The notes under the pieces: generated by a model
What the model saw: the letters and a program-made list of their open reading frames with translations, nothing else
Database searches by the model: none
Told to the model about the DNA's origin: nothing
Position numbers and translations under genes: made by a program
Assembly (NCBI GenBank): GCA_016704895.1
Contig: JADIZG010000023.1
Location: 1 to 38,296 of the forward strand
DNA length: 38,296 nt
Source: Betaproteobacteria bacterium
GTDB lineage: Bacteria > Pseudomonadota > Gammaproteobacteria > Burkholderiales > Casimicrobiaceae
Reading direction: 5' to 3'
In this document: piece by piece, positions 9,150-18,725 of the stretch
Numbering within the stretch: position 1 is the first letter of the stretch
How the letters are laid out: each line of letters opens with the position of its first letter

Positions 9150-9153
<4 letters not shown>
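7708..9153 (+). CDS. Patatin-like phospholipase, lipoprotein
   Basis: This is a probable outer-membrane or periplasmic acyl hydrolase, 481 residues from GTG 7708. The signal peptide ends in the lipobox ALAGC (Cys21), so a lipid anchor is expected. The patatin fold motifs are present: glycine-rich oxyanion loop SGGGMR (61-66), nucleophile GVSGG (Ser103) and the dyad aspartate in VDGGLADN (Asp290). An earlier in-frame GTG at 7696 would add only four residues. Phospholipase A or lysophospholipase activity follows from the Ser-Asp dyad; the real lipid substrate is unknown. It overlaps the aldehyde dehydrogenase start as ATGA, a coupling that suggests the two act on related lipid products. Confidence 0.88.
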
Positions 9154-10598
<1,445 letters not shown>

Positions 10599-10633
10599 AG
10601 CCCGACCCACAACACAGCGCCCTGTGAAAAGAC

Positions 10634-10909
10634 GTCGGGCTGAAGCCCGACCCACAAAGGCGCGGCCCTGTGGGTCGGCCTTCAGGCCGACGAAGTTCGT
10701 CGCATCTCGAAGGAAAGGCGTCGGGCTGAAGCCCGACCCACAACGGCAGCGCCCTGTGGGTCGGCCTTCAGGCCGACGGAGTTCGTCGCATCTCGAAGGA
10801 AAGACGTCGGGCTGAAGCCCGACCCACAACGGCAGCGCCCTGTGGGTCGGCCTTCAGGCCGACGAAGTTCGTCGCATCTCGATGGAAAGGCGTCGGGCTG
10901 AAGCCCGAC
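10634..10909. repeat. Tandem array of paired REP-like palindromes, 86-base period
   Basis: Palindrome A (GTCGGGCTGAAGCCCGAC) begins at 10634, 10720, 10806 and 10892. Its inverted partner B (GTCGGCCTTCAGGCCGAC) begins at 10674, 10760 and 10846. Every spacing is exactly 86 bases, giving three full units and a partial fourth. A and B face each other with short CCCACA/TGTGGG extensions, so each unit can also fold into a longer hairpin. The units differ at only a few bases, which points to recent amplification. The array fills the gap between convergent genes and could stop transcription from both sides. Confidence 0.93.
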
Positions 10910-10934
10910 CCACAGAACAGCGCGCCTTGTCGGC

Positions 10935-12362
10935 CTACACCGGCTTCGCGTGGATCTCGCGCGCGGCGCGCAGCCCCGATTCGATCGCTCCCTGGATCCA
11001 CGCGTGCGCGAGCGAGGCGTGCTCGCCCGCGAAGTGGATGCGTCCTTCCGGCGCGACGATGTGCTCGTGCAGGAGCCCCTGCTGCGACGGCTCGAACAGC
11101 GCGAAAGCGCCGCCGGCGTACGGGTCGTCGTGCCACATCCACGAGGTGCCGACCTCGAACTCCTCGAGGATCTGCGGGTGGAGCTGCGCGACGTCCTCGA
11201 TCGCCTGCTCGATCCGGTCGTCCGGCGAGAGCGAGCCCCAGCGCTGCGCGTCCTCGGCCCACGTGTAGCTCGCGAGCAGCACGCCGCGCCCGGTCGCCTT
11301 GCCGGCCTCGGGGTAGTAGACGTTGCGGATCGGAAGGTCGGTGACGCTCCCGCCGCCGACGATGCCGTCGTCGTCCTCCCAGAAGCGGCGCCGGCACTGG
11401 AAGAAGATCTTCGCCGATGCGTCGTAGCGCAGCTGCCGGATCGCGCGCCGTTTCGCGTGCGAGAACGGCTTCAGCACCTCGACGTGGCGCAGCACCGGGT
11501 AGGGGACGGTCACGATCGCGTAGTCGCCCGTCGCCACGCTCCGGCCCGCGGCGGTCTGGAAATGCACGGTCACGTCGTGATCGGACTGGTCGATCGCGGT
11601 CATCCGTGCGCCGAACCGGATGCGGTCGCGCAAGAACGGCAGATACGCGTTGGGCAGCTGGTCGGCGCCGCCGTCGATGCGCACCATGTCGGTGTAGTAG
11701 TTGCCGACCTCCTCGCGCAGGAGCTCGAGGAAGCACGAGTTCATCAGCGCCTCCTGGTTGCAGACGAGGCCGAACAGCTCGATCGCGGGCTCGCTCCAGC
11801 CGCGCTCCTCGAGGAACTCGCGGGTCGAGTAGCCGTCGTACTGCGAGACGATCGCCGGCCACGCGGCGTCGCCTTCCTGCTCGATGCGTTGCGCGAATGG
11901 CTGCAGCAGCGACTGCCATCGCGCGCCCGACGTGAGGCCGCGGTCGTGCTCGGCCAGCTCGGCCCCGAGGAGCTCGGGCCGCGCCTCGAACTCGGACAGG
12001 CGCATCTTGCGGCCGAACAGGTGGCACCAGGCGTTCGGGTTGTGCATCGTGAACGGCTTCACGCTCAGGCCGACCTTCTCGATGCAGGCGAGCGTGAGCT
12101 TGTGCGCCCTGGGGATGCGCATCGCGCCCGCTTCCGCGTAGAGCCCCGGCGCGAACGGCTCGCGCATCGTGAACACGCGTCCGCCGACGCGCTGCCGGGC
12201 CTCGAGAATCACCGGGTCGTGGCCGGCGCGGACGAGCTCGTTCGCCGCGACGAGGCCCGCCATGCCCGCACCGACGACGATCACGCGATGCCGTTTGCCG
12301 TCGCGCGGCGGCAGCCCGTCGCGGATCGTGGCGAGGTCGCGTTCGACATCGGCTTGACTCAT
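10935..12362 (-). CDS. Flavin monoamine oxidase / L-amino-acid oxidase family protein
   Basis: This FAD-dependent amine oxidase has 475 residues. The dinucleotide-binding motif VIVVGAGMAGLVAANEL (Gly31, 33, 36) and Glu54 start the FAD site. EARQRVGGRVFT follows, and the C-terminal FAD contact is near GRIHFAGEHASLAHAWIQGAIESG. No signal peptide is visible, so a cytoplasmic enzyme is likely. The overall layout resembles bacterial L-amino-acid oxidases, which make a 2-oxo acid, ammonia and hydrogen peroxide; polyamine or monoamine substrates cannot be excluded. GGAG lies about ten bases before the ATG. It is a single gene, convergent with the aldehyde dehydrogenase across the palindrome array. 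Confidence 0.88.
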   Translation of the reverse strand: MSQADVERDLATIRDGLPPRDGKRHRVIVVGAGMAGLVAANELVRAGHDPVILEARQRVGGRVFTMREPFAPGLYAEAGAMRIPRAHKLTLACIEKVGLSVKPFTMHNPNAWCHLFGRKMRLSEFEARPELLGAELAEHDRGLTSGARWQSLLQPFAQRIEQEGDAAWPAIVSQYDGYSTREFLEERGWSEPAIELFGLVCNQEALMNSCFLELLREEVGNYYTDMVRIDGGADQLPNAYLPFLRDRIRFGARMTAIDQSDHDVTVHFQTAAGRSVATGDYAIVTVPYPVLRHVEVLKPFSHAKRRAIRQLRYDASAKIFFQCRRRFWEDDDGIVGGGSVTDLPIRNVYYPEAGKATGRGVLLASYTWAEDAQRWGSLSPDDRIEQAIEDVAQLHPQILEEFEVGTSWMWHDDPYAGGAFALFEPSQQGLLHEHIVAPEGRIHFAGEHASLAHAWIQGAIESGLRAAREIHAKPV

Positions 12363-12487
12363 CGCGGGCTCCGGGTCGCAGGGAAGGGTCAGACGCTACT
12401 GGCTCGGAGCCCGAATTTCAACTCCGCGAGGACCGGAGCGCCGGTGCGAGCGGCGACGCGAGGCGCGGTCCGGCGGCAAGCTGGCGG

Positions 12488-12503
12488 CCGGGAGTCGTCC
12501 CGG
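12488..12503 (-). terminator. Candidate hairpin after the VWA operon
   Basis: CCGGGA-GTCG-TCCCGG begins five bases beyond the stop of the VWA gene. It is a six-base stem with a four-base loop and no U run, so it may be only a weak terminator. The rest of the gap to the amine oxidase start holds nothing else that I can see. Confidence 0.3.
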
Positions 12504-12508
12504 ACCCG

Positions 12509-13561
12509 CTACAGGATCCGGTGGAACCAGAGCACGGACAGCGCCGCCGCCAGGATCGTGATCAGCGCGGCCGCCGCGGCGAACAGCGCGGTGATCTCGA
12601 TCGACTTCTTCTCGAACGTGAACCGCGTGTTGAGCGCCTCGTAGACCTTCTTGAGGTCACTCGCGGTCCCGGCGTAGAAATACTCGCCGCGCGTCAGGTT
12701 CGCGATGTTCTTGAGCGCGTCCTCGTCGAGCCGCACGCGCATCGACCAGCCCTCGGCGCCGACGATCTCGCCCTGCGGCGTGCCGATGCCGACCGTGTAG
12801 ACGCGCACGCCGCGCTCGGCGGCCATCTTCGCCGACTCGATCGGATCGGGGCCGGTCGTCGTCTGCCCGTCGGTCAGCAGGATGATGACTGCCGACCCCA
12901 TCGATCCGGGCTCCACCGGCGCGGGCGGTGCCTTCGGCGTGTCCTTCGGCGGCGTCGTGCCGAGCGCGCGCGATCCGTCGCCGGGCTTCGGGCGCGGATT
13001 GTTGCTGCGGAGATCGAACTCGACGTCGGGCAGGATCGTCTTCAGCGACACGAGGATCCCGCTGCCCACCGCGGTGCCGCGCTGGAGCTGGAAGCGGTCG
13101 ATCGCCGCGAGCAGGTCCTCGCGCGAATGCGTCGGCGCCTGCACGAGCGCCGCGGTGCCCGCGAACGTCACGATGCCGATGCGCGTCGTCGCCGGCTGGT
13201 CGCCGACGAACGCGCGCGCGGCCTCCTGCGCGGCCACGATCCGGCTGGGTTGCACGTCGGTCGCGCGCATGCTTCCGGACACGTCCATCGCGACGACGAT
13301 CGTCTCCTGCTTGGTCGGCAGCGTGACCTCGCCCTCCGGCCGCGCGGTCGCGACGATCATCAGCGCGATCGCGACGAGGATCAGCGCGGGCGGGACGTGG
13401 CGCCGCCAGCCGGGACCGCGGGCGAGCGCCTCGCGGACGAGCGACAGGTTCGCGTAGCGGAGCGCGAGGCGCTTGCGCCGCCGCTGCAGCCAGGCGTACG
13501 CCGCCACCAGCAGCGGCAGCAGCGCGAGACCCCAGAGGAGCTCAGGCCACTGGAACGACAC
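12509..13561 (-). CDS. BatA-like VWA-domain membrane protein
   Basis: This 350-residue protein has two N-terminal membrane helices (about 7-25 and 57-73), a von Willebrand A domain with an intact metal-ion site DVSGS at 93-97, and a C-terminal membrane helix at about 325-347. This is the BatA layout of the aerotolerance-type operons, where VWA proteins work with a MoxR ATPase. A proline/glycine-rich insert (about residues 193-217) interrupts the VWA fold before the VIILLTDGQTTTG strand. It starts at GTG 13561, overlapping the DUF58 gene by 20 bases. It is the last gene of the operon; no separate BatB is present. Confidence 0.87.
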   Translation of the reverse strand: MSFQWPELLWGLALLPLLVAAYAWLQRRRKRLALRYANLSLVREALARGPGWRRHVPPALILVAIALMIVATARPEGEVTLPTKQETIVVAMDVSGSMRATDVQPSRIVAAQEAARAFVGDQPATTRIGIVTFAGTAALVQAPTHSREDLLAAIDRFQLQRGTAVGSGILVSLKTILPDVEFDLRSNNPRPKPGDGSRALGTTPPKDTPKAPPAPVEPGSMGSAVIILLTDGQTTTGPDPIESAKMAAERGVRVYTVGIGTPQGEIVGAEGWSMRVRLDEDALKNIANLTRGEYFYAGTASDLKKVYEALNTRFTFEKKSIEITALFAAAAALITILAAALSVLWFHRIL

Positions 13562-14495
13562 GGCGTGCCTCGAGGTGACGCGGCAGCCCGCCGCCGACCG
13601 CGAGCTGCGTGCGCCGCTTGCGCAGGTCCGCGAAGCGCACGACGGCGCCGACCAGGTCGTCGTCGGTGGCGAGCTCGATCGCGTCGACGCCCGCCGTCAC
13701 GAGCGCGTTGCGCACCTCGTTCTCGCGCCGCTCGGCGGCCGCGGCGAAGCGCGCGCGGAATGCCCGGTCGTGGGTGTCGACGAAGAGCTGCTCGCCGGTC
13801 TCCGCGTCCTCGACGACGACCATGCCGAGGTCGGGCAGCGCGCGCTCGAGCGGGTCGTAGAGCCGAACCGCGACGAGCTCGTGACGCTTCGCGAGGTGGC
13901 CGAGCGGCTTGTCCCAGCCAGGCTCGCTGATGAAGTCGGACACGACGAACACGAGCGAACGGCGCGGCACGATGCGCAGCGCCGACTCGAGCAGGTCGGC
14001 GAGCTTCGTGCCCGTCGAGCGCGCGTTCGCGGGGCGCGTCGCCAACCTGTGCAGCAGGTGGAGCACCTGCCTGCGCCCGCCGCGCGCCGGGATCACGGCG
14101 TCGACGCGATCGCCGTAGAGGATCGCGCCGACGCGGTTGCCGTGGCGTGCCATGAGGCGCGCGAGGACGGTGACGAAGTCGACCGCGACCGTCCGCTTGC
14201 GCACGGCCGAGGAGCCGAAGTCGACCGACGCCGACAGGTCGAGCAGGAACCACGCCGTGACCTCCCGGTCCTCGACGTACTCGCGCACGTAGGGCGTCTG
14301 CAGCCGCGCGGTGACGTTCCAGTCGATGTGCCGCACGTCGTCGTGGTACTGGTACTCGCGCAGGTCGGCGAGGTCGAGCCCGAAGCCGCGGAACAGCGTC
14401 CGGTAGTCGCCCTGGAGCAGCCCGTCGAGACGGCGGATCACCGTCCACTCGAGCTTGCGGAGCAGCGCCTCAGGATCGCTCTTCGAGCGCGACAT
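13542..14495 (-). CDS. DUF58 domain-containing protein
   Basis: This is a 317-residue soluble protein of the DUF58 family, which regularly accompanies MoxR ATPases and VWA proteins. The family signature is visible as REYQYHDDVRHIDWNVTARL (about 46-65), followed by a VWA-like fold with the degenerate metal site LLDLSASVDFG. The role is unknown; members are thought to be substrates or adaptors of the MoxR chaperone. It overlaps the MoxR gene by 26 bases upstream and the BatA-like gene by 20 bases downstream, so the three are probably translated as a coupled set. Confidence 0.88.
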   Translation of the reverse strand: MSRSKSDPEALLRKLEWTVIRRLDGLLQGDYRTLFRGFGLDLADLREYQYHDDVRHIDWNVTARLQTPYVREYVEDREVTAWFLLDLSASVDFGSSAVRKRTVAVDFVTVLARLMARHGNRVGAILYGDRVDAVIPARGGRRQVLHLLHRLATRPANARSTGTKLADLLESALRIVPRRSLVFVVSDFISEPGWDKPLGHLAKRHELVAVRLYDPLERALPDLGMVVVEDAETGEQLFVDTHDRAFRARFAAAAERRENEVRNALVTAGVDAIELATDDDLVGAVVRFADLRKRRTQLAVGGGLPRHLEARRVVPVA

Positions 14496-15486
14496 GGGTG
14501 TCGAGCGGCTTGTCGGGCGCGGCGACGTGACGGAGGATCTCGAGGATCAGCCGGTCGGCGGAGACGCCGTCCGCCAGCGCCTCGTAGGAGAGCGACAGGC
14601 GGTGGCGCAGCACGTCGGGCGCGATGTCGATCACGTCCTCGGGGAGCGCGTAGGGCCTGCCGCGCAGGAACGCGAGCGCGCGCGCCCCCTCGACCAGCGC
14701 GATCGTCGCGCGCGGGCTCGCGCCGAACGTGATGTAGCGCGCGATGTCCTTGATGCCGTAGCGGTCGGGCTCGCGCGTCGCGGCGACGAGCTTCACCGCG
14801 TACTGCATCAGCGACGGGTCGACGTAGCCCGAGCGGCACTCGCGGTAGAGCGCGGCGAGCTGGTCGGTCGTCGCGACCGGCATCACGTCCTGCGTGGTGC
14901 CGGTGACGCGCTCGACGATCACGAACTCCTCGGTCTCGGTCGGGTAGCCGACCAGCACCTTCATCATGAACCGGTCGACCTGCGCCTCGGGCAGCGGATA
15001 CGTGCCCTCGGTCTCGATCGGGTTCTGCGTCGCCATCACCAGGAAAGGCTCGGGCACGCGGTGCGTCTCGCCCGCGATCGTCACCTGCCGTTCCTGCATC
15101 ACCTCGAGCATCGCGCTCTGCACCTTCGCCGGCGCGCGGTTGATCTCGTCGGCGAGCAGCAGGTTCGTGAACACCGGTCCGAGCGACGTGGTGAACTCGC
15201 CGGTCTTCTGGTTGTAGATGCGCGTGCCGATGAGGTCGGCGGGCACGAGGTCGGGCGTGAACTGGATGCGCCGAAACGTGCCGCGGATCGTGCGCGCGAG
15301 CGTCTTGACGGTCAGCGTCTTCGCGAGCCCCGGCACCCCCTCGACCAGCAGGTGGCCCTGCGCGAGGATCGCGACCAGCACGCGCTCGAGGAACGGGTCC
15401 TGGCCGACGACGACCTTCTTGACCTCGTAGAGGATGCGCTCGGTGAGCGGGGCGTGGCTGGTCGGTGCGAGGTCGTGGATGTCCAT
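14470..15486 (-). CDS. MoxR-family AAA+ ATPase
   Basis: This 338-residue ATPase belongs to the chaperone-like MoxR group that assembles or activates VWA-domain partners. Walker A is GVPGLAKT (50-57), Walker B LLLADE (109-114), and the sensor-1 strand FLVMATQNPIETEGTYPLPEAQVDRF is the hallmark of the group. No Shine-Dalgarno sequence is evident before the ATG at 15486. Only 34 bases separate it from the HtrA-like gene upstream, so they are likely co-transcribed. The partner proteins are presumably the DUF58 and VWA proteins encoded next. Confidence 0.92.
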   Translation of the reverse strand: MDIHDLAPTSHAPLTERILYEVKKVVVGQDPFLERVLVAILAQGHLLVEGVPGLAKTLTVKTLARTIRGTFRRIQFTPDLVPADLIGTRIYNQKTGEFTTSLGPVFTNLLLADEINRAPAKVQSAMLEVMQERQVTIAGETHRVPEPFLVMATQNPIETEGTYPLPEAQVDRFMMKVLVGYPTETEEFVIVERVTGTTQDVMPVATTDQLAALYRECRSGYVDPSLMQYAVKLVAATREPDRYGIKDIARYITFGASPRATIALVEGARALAFLRGRPYALPEDVIDIAPDVLRHRLSLSYEALADGVSADRLILEILRHVAAPDKPLDTHVALEERS

Positions 15487-15520
15487 GGGGGCGATCAGGG
15501 AAAGGAGGATGGGCGGCGCG

Positions 15521-16621
15521 TCAGAACGGCGACATGCCGATCGCGGAGGCCGCGTTCTCGATCGGCACCGCGAAGCCGATGCCGACGAACACGCGCTGGT
15601 CGGTGGGATTGAGGATCGCGGTCACGATGCCGACGACCTCGCCGTCCATCGTGACGAGCGGGCCGCCCGAGTTGCCCGGATTGGCGGCCGCGTCGAACTG
15701 GATCAGGTTGGTCAGCACGCGCTTGCCTTCGGGCGAGCGGTATTCGCGCTTCAGCCCGGAGACGATCCCCGCGGAGGCCGACGGGCCGATGCCGAACGGG
15801 AAGCCCGCGGCGACCACCTCGTCGCCGGGCAAGAGGTCCTGGGTCGAGCGCAGCACCGCGGCCTTGAGGTCGTCGGGCAGCTTCGCGGCCTTCAGCACGG
15901 CCAGGTCGTTCTCGGGCTGCATGCCGATCACGGTGGCCTCCGACTCGAAGCCGTCGAAGAACACGACCTTGAGCTTCGAGGCACCGAGCACGACGTGCAG
16001 GTTCGTGAGGATGACGCCGCTGTCGACGATCACCACGCCGGTCCCGACGCCCATTCCCTTGCCGATGTCGGGATGGCCTTCGGGCAGCGCCGGCTTGTCG
16101 GCTTGCTTGTCCGGCCCCGGTGCCGACGGCGCGGCCTTGCTCTCGGCGCGCTTGCCCTCGCCGCCTTTCGCATCGGGCTTCGACGGCTTCGCGGCATCCT
16201 TGCCCGCCTTCTTCTTCCCGCCGGCCTTCTCGTCGTCGTCCGGGTAGCCGGTGCCGACGACCTTCACGATCGACGGGCGCACCGCTTCGTAGGCTTTCGC
16301 CGCGCGCGACGGCAGCGTCTGCGTCGCGAGCGTGTGCAGCACCGCGCCGTCGATGTCCTTCTGCGTGAGGAGGCGCGCGCCGGGCCGCGTGGACGTCCAG
16401 ACGGCGATCGCGATCGCGCCGATCAGCAATCCCGCGACGAGGGCGAGCCAGCGTTCGTGACGCTGCGCGAGCGCGCCGATCGCGAAGCGCTTGCGCACAG
16501 GCGCGGCCGATGCTTCGGGCGCCGGGCGATCGGACGAGGACGCACGCGCGGCGGCAGGCGCCGGGCCGGGCGGGGCGGCGTCGCGGCGGGGCGATCGGCT
16601 GTAGAGCGCGGTGCGGCGCAT
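15521..16621 (-). CDS. Membrane-anchored trypsin-like (S1C/HtrA-type) serine protease
   Basis: This 366-residue protein has a basic and alanine/proline-rich cytoplasmic tail (1-58), one membrane helix (about 59-76) and a periplasmic protease domain. The catalytic triad is visible: His209 in LTNLHVV, Asp239 in ENDLAVLK and Ser318 in NPGNSGGPL. No PDZ domain follows; the protein ends shortly after the fold. A Lys/Ala/Pro-rich stretch of about 50 residues (131-181) is inserted inside the protease domain before the first conserved barrel strand. I chose ATG 16621 because GGAGG stands five to six bases before it. Being first in the operon, it may process or monitor envelope proteins handled by the MoxR/VWA module. 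Confidence 0.87.
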   Translation of the reverse strand: MRRTALYSRSPRRDAAPPGPAPAAARASSSDRPAPEASAAPVRKRFAIGALAQRHERWLALVAGLLIGAIAIAVWTSTRPGARLLTQKDIDGAVLHTLATQTLPSRAAKAYEAVRPSIVKVVGTGYPDDDEKAGGKKKAGKDAAKPSKPDAKGGEGKRAESKAAPSAPGPDKQADKPALPEGHPDIGKGMGVGTGVVIVDSGVILTNLHVVLGASKLKVVFFDGFESEATVIGMQPENDLAVLKAAKLPDDLKAAVLRSTQDLLPGDEVVAAGFPFGIGPSASAGIVSGLKREYRSPEGKRVLTNLIQFDAAANPGNSGGPLVTMDGEVVGIVTAILNPTDQRVFVGIGFAVPIENAASAIGMSPF

Positions 16622-16678
16622 CGGGGCCTCCACGGGGCGTTCCCCCGGCACGGGCGAGGGGAACCACCCGGCGTGTCA

Positions 16679-16684
16679 AGCATA
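16679..16684 (-). promoter_or_regulatory. Candidate -10 box for the HtrA-like/MoxR operon
   Basis: TATGCT on the minus strand lies about 58 bases before the protease ATG. A perfect TTGACA overlaps its end (16674-16679), but no -10 stands 17 bases beyond that. The -35 for TATGCT is weak. Confidence 0.3.
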
Positions 16685-16886
16685 GTGAGATTCGCCGCGA
16701 ACGGCTAGGGTGACGGCGTTCCCGAGGAAAGGGCGTCGGCGGCGGACGCGTCGGGTCGCTGCGCCGAGAGGCGGATTCGCCGCTGGCGGGCGTCCGCGGC
16801 CGTGCGTACGATGTCGTCCGGCCGATCGGCGCGGTCCGGAGGCGACGACCCGCCACCCGAGCGTCCCGTTGCGGGACGAAGACCCC

Positions 16887-17339
16887 ATGACGATTGCGGA
16901 CAAATTCGAGGACGGCGCAGAGGCGGAAGCGTTTCGCGCGCGGCTCGGCGGGATGTTCCAGGGCATCATGCACTGGCACCAGCTCGACGAGCTCTGGGCG
17001 CGCATCGGAAGCGGACGGTGGTTCGTCTATCCGACGGACGAGACGCCACCGACGGAGCCGCTGTCCGGCGTGCCGCTCGCCGCGCGGATCGACTCGCTCG
17101 ACGCGCAGTTGCGGCGCGAGCACGCGTACGGCTACTGCGGCATCGTCTACGTCGACGACGTCGACGCGCCGACGCTGGTCAAGATCTATGATCCCCGCAA
17201 CCTGGGGACGTCCTGCAGCCACGGCGCCGCGCCGATTCCGCCGCGATGGATACTCAGCACCGTGCCCCCGGCGTCCATCGTGCCTCCGGTGCCTGAGCCT
17301 GGCCGCGGCTGGCGCCTGTGGCGGCCCCGGTCGCGCTGA
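16887..17339 (+). CDS. Conserved hypothetical protein
   Basis: I do not recognise a named family. The protein has 150 residues from the ATG at 16887. It is soluble, acidic and aromatic-rich at the N-terminus (GIMHWHQLDELWARI), with a central segment CGIVYVDDVDAPTLVKIYDP followed by NLGTSCS and a proline-rich tail ending in Arg/Trp. The frame is open far upstream, but that part is arginine-rich low-complexity translation, so I place the start here. The Shine-Dalgarno is weak (GGAC about 12 bases before). It is transcribed away from the protease operon across a 265-base divergent gap and meets the DUF1330 gene head-on. Confidence 0.65.
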   Translation: MTIADKFEDGAEAEAFRARLGGMFQGIMHWHQLDELWARIGSGRWFVYPTDETPPTEPLSGVPLAARIDSLDAQLRREHAYGYCGIVYVDDVDAPTLVKIYDPRNLGTSCSHGAAPIPPRWILSTVPPASIVPPVPEPGRGWRLWRPRSR

Positions 17340-17384
17340 CGGGCAGGCCGGCGGAGCGCCAGACGACGATCCGCCGCGTCGCGA

Positions 17385-17678
17385 TCAGCCCGGGTTCCCC
17401 TCGACGAGGATGAACTGCCCGGTGGCCGCGCTCTTGCGCAGCGCCTTCGCGGCCGCGTAATCGGGACCGTCCCAGAACGCCTTCGCGCGCTCCATCGTCG
17501 GAAACTCGATGACGACGACGCGGTCGTGCTCGTCGGGACCCTCGAGCGTCGTGACCGGCCCTCCGCGCACGACGAAGCGTCCCCCGTGCTTCGCGATCGC
17601 CGCGGGCGTGAGCTTCTTGTATTCGTCGTAACGCTGCGGGTCGGTGACGCGGATGCGGCAGATCAGGTAGGCGGGCAT
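17385..17678 (-). CDS. DUF1330 domain-containing protein
   Basis: This is a small 97-residue protein of the DUF1330 family, a ferredoxin-like dimeric alpha+beta barrel fold. Characteristic segments are YLICRIRVTDPQRYDEYKK at the start, GGRFVVRGG in the middle and VVVIEFPTMERAKAFWDGPDY near the end. The biochemical role of the family is not established; the fold is shared with small monooxygenases and stress-response barrel proteins. The start is set at ATG 17678, where the family homology begins. A 50-residue membrane protein lies directly upstream on the same strand. Confidence 0.88.
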   Translation of the reverse strand: MPAYLICRIRVTDPQRYDEYKKLTPAAIAKHGGRFVVRGGPVTTLEGPDEHDRVVVIEFPTMERAKAFWDGPDYAAAKALRKSAATGQFILVEGNPG

Positions 17679-17721
17679 CGGGAGTCCGGGGGGTGAGTGC
17701 AGAAAGCGAGCAACGTTCGCG

Positions 17722-17874
17722 TCAGTTCTGCGACCACTTCTGCAGGTAGAAGCAGAACGCGGCGGCCAGCACCCAGCCGACGCCGGCAAGGGGCATGTCC
17801 GACACGAACGTCCACACGATCGCGTTGATCAGGCAGAGCAGGATGGCGAACAGCGCGACGATGATGTTGCCCAC
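17722..17874 (-). CDS. Small membrane protein, 50 residues
   Basis: This short gene runs from GTG 17874 to TGA 17722-17724. It encodes two hydrophobic helices separated by a short polar turn (VSDMPLAG), ending QKWSQN. The first helix (IIVALFAILLCLINAIVWTF) is strongly hydrophobic with clean codon usage. I recognise no family. Support comes from the sharp membrane pattern, the proper start and stop and the placement in front of the DUF1330 gene on the same strand. It could easily be overlooked because of its size. Confidence 0.6.
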   Translation of the reverse strand: MGNIIVALFAILLCLINAIVWTFVSDMPLAGVGWVLAAAFCFYLQKWSQN

Positions 17875-18008
17875 GGATCGCAATCCCGGCGTTGGCGCGC
17901 GGACGCCCGACGCGCAGTCGCGCCTCGAGCCCGCGCAGCGATTCTGTCATAACGGGCGAGGCGCGTCGCCGGGGTTGCGACGGGAGGCGATCCCCGGCTG
18001 CCGAAGGG

Positions 18009-18696
18009 TCAGGGGCTGCCGCGGTGCGGCACCGCCCATCGGGCCCGCCCTTCCACGACGAATCCCAGGACGACGATGACGGCGAGCGTGACGAGCGACG
18101 AGGCGGCCAGGGTGGTTGCGGGCGGCGGCTCGCCGGGCAGGTAGGGGCCCAGTACCGTCAGGATGCCCGTGACCGCGACGACCGTGACGAGCAGCGCGCC
18201 GCGCCAGCGGGCAGGGGCGCACGCGTCGCATGCAGACCGCGAGCGCTGCCACGGCGAGCGCAAGCTCGACCGCGAGCGCGGCCGGCATCGCGCGCCAAAG
18301 CCCCAGGCCGAGCTTCGCCGAATCGCCGCCCGCGACAGGCAGGTCCGGGACGTGGACGACGAGGTCGAGCACGAAATGCGACGCGACGGCGATCGCGAGC
18401 GTGCAGGCGAGGCGCGCTCGGCGTGGCGTCCCGGTGCCCGCGACGATCCATCCGAGCGTCGCGGCCGCGAGCGTCCAGCCAGCGCTCGCCAGCGCGCCGT
18501 GCGAGATCGGGAACGCGAACGTGAAGAAGCGCGCGCGGCCGCTCTGCACTGACGCGCCGACCGACTCGACGCCGAAGAGCACGAGCACCCACAGCAGCAG
18601 GTCCGCGAACAGCGCGGCGGCGAACAGCACGCCCAGGTTCCAGCGCGGCTCCGCGGCTTTCACCGCGAGGCCCGCGCCGAGGTGGCCGACGAACAT
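18009..18696 (-). pseudogene. Multi-pass membrane protein (YdjM-like, 'metal-dependent hydrolase' type), frameshifted
   Basis: About 228 residues and roughly seven hydrophobic helices. The first frame starts at ATG 18696 with FVGHLGAGLAVKAAEPRWNL and contains the conserved FPISHG and ASHFVLDLVVHVPDLP segments, typical of membrane proteins loosely named inner-membrane metal-dependent hydrolases. Near 18209-18217 the frame shifts. The C-terminal helices (GALLVTVVAVTGILTVLGPY and LAASSLVTLAVIVVLGF) are in the next frame and stop at 18009. One extra base in the G3 or G4 run there explains it. Histidine and aspartate positions hint at metal binding; no activity is established. Confidence 0.75.
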
Positions 18697-18725
18697 CGCG
18701 AGTTCCGGCTCGCGTGCGGTGCGCG

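Noticed and set aside
10634..10909. CRISPR array
   Set aside because: Both the palindromes and the sequences between them repeat almost unchanged, so there are no unique spacers, and no cas genes are seen.
16710..16886. N-terminal extension of the hypothetical protein at 16887
   Set aside because: The extension is arginine/proline-rich non-coding-like translation overlapping the promoter region of the protease operon.
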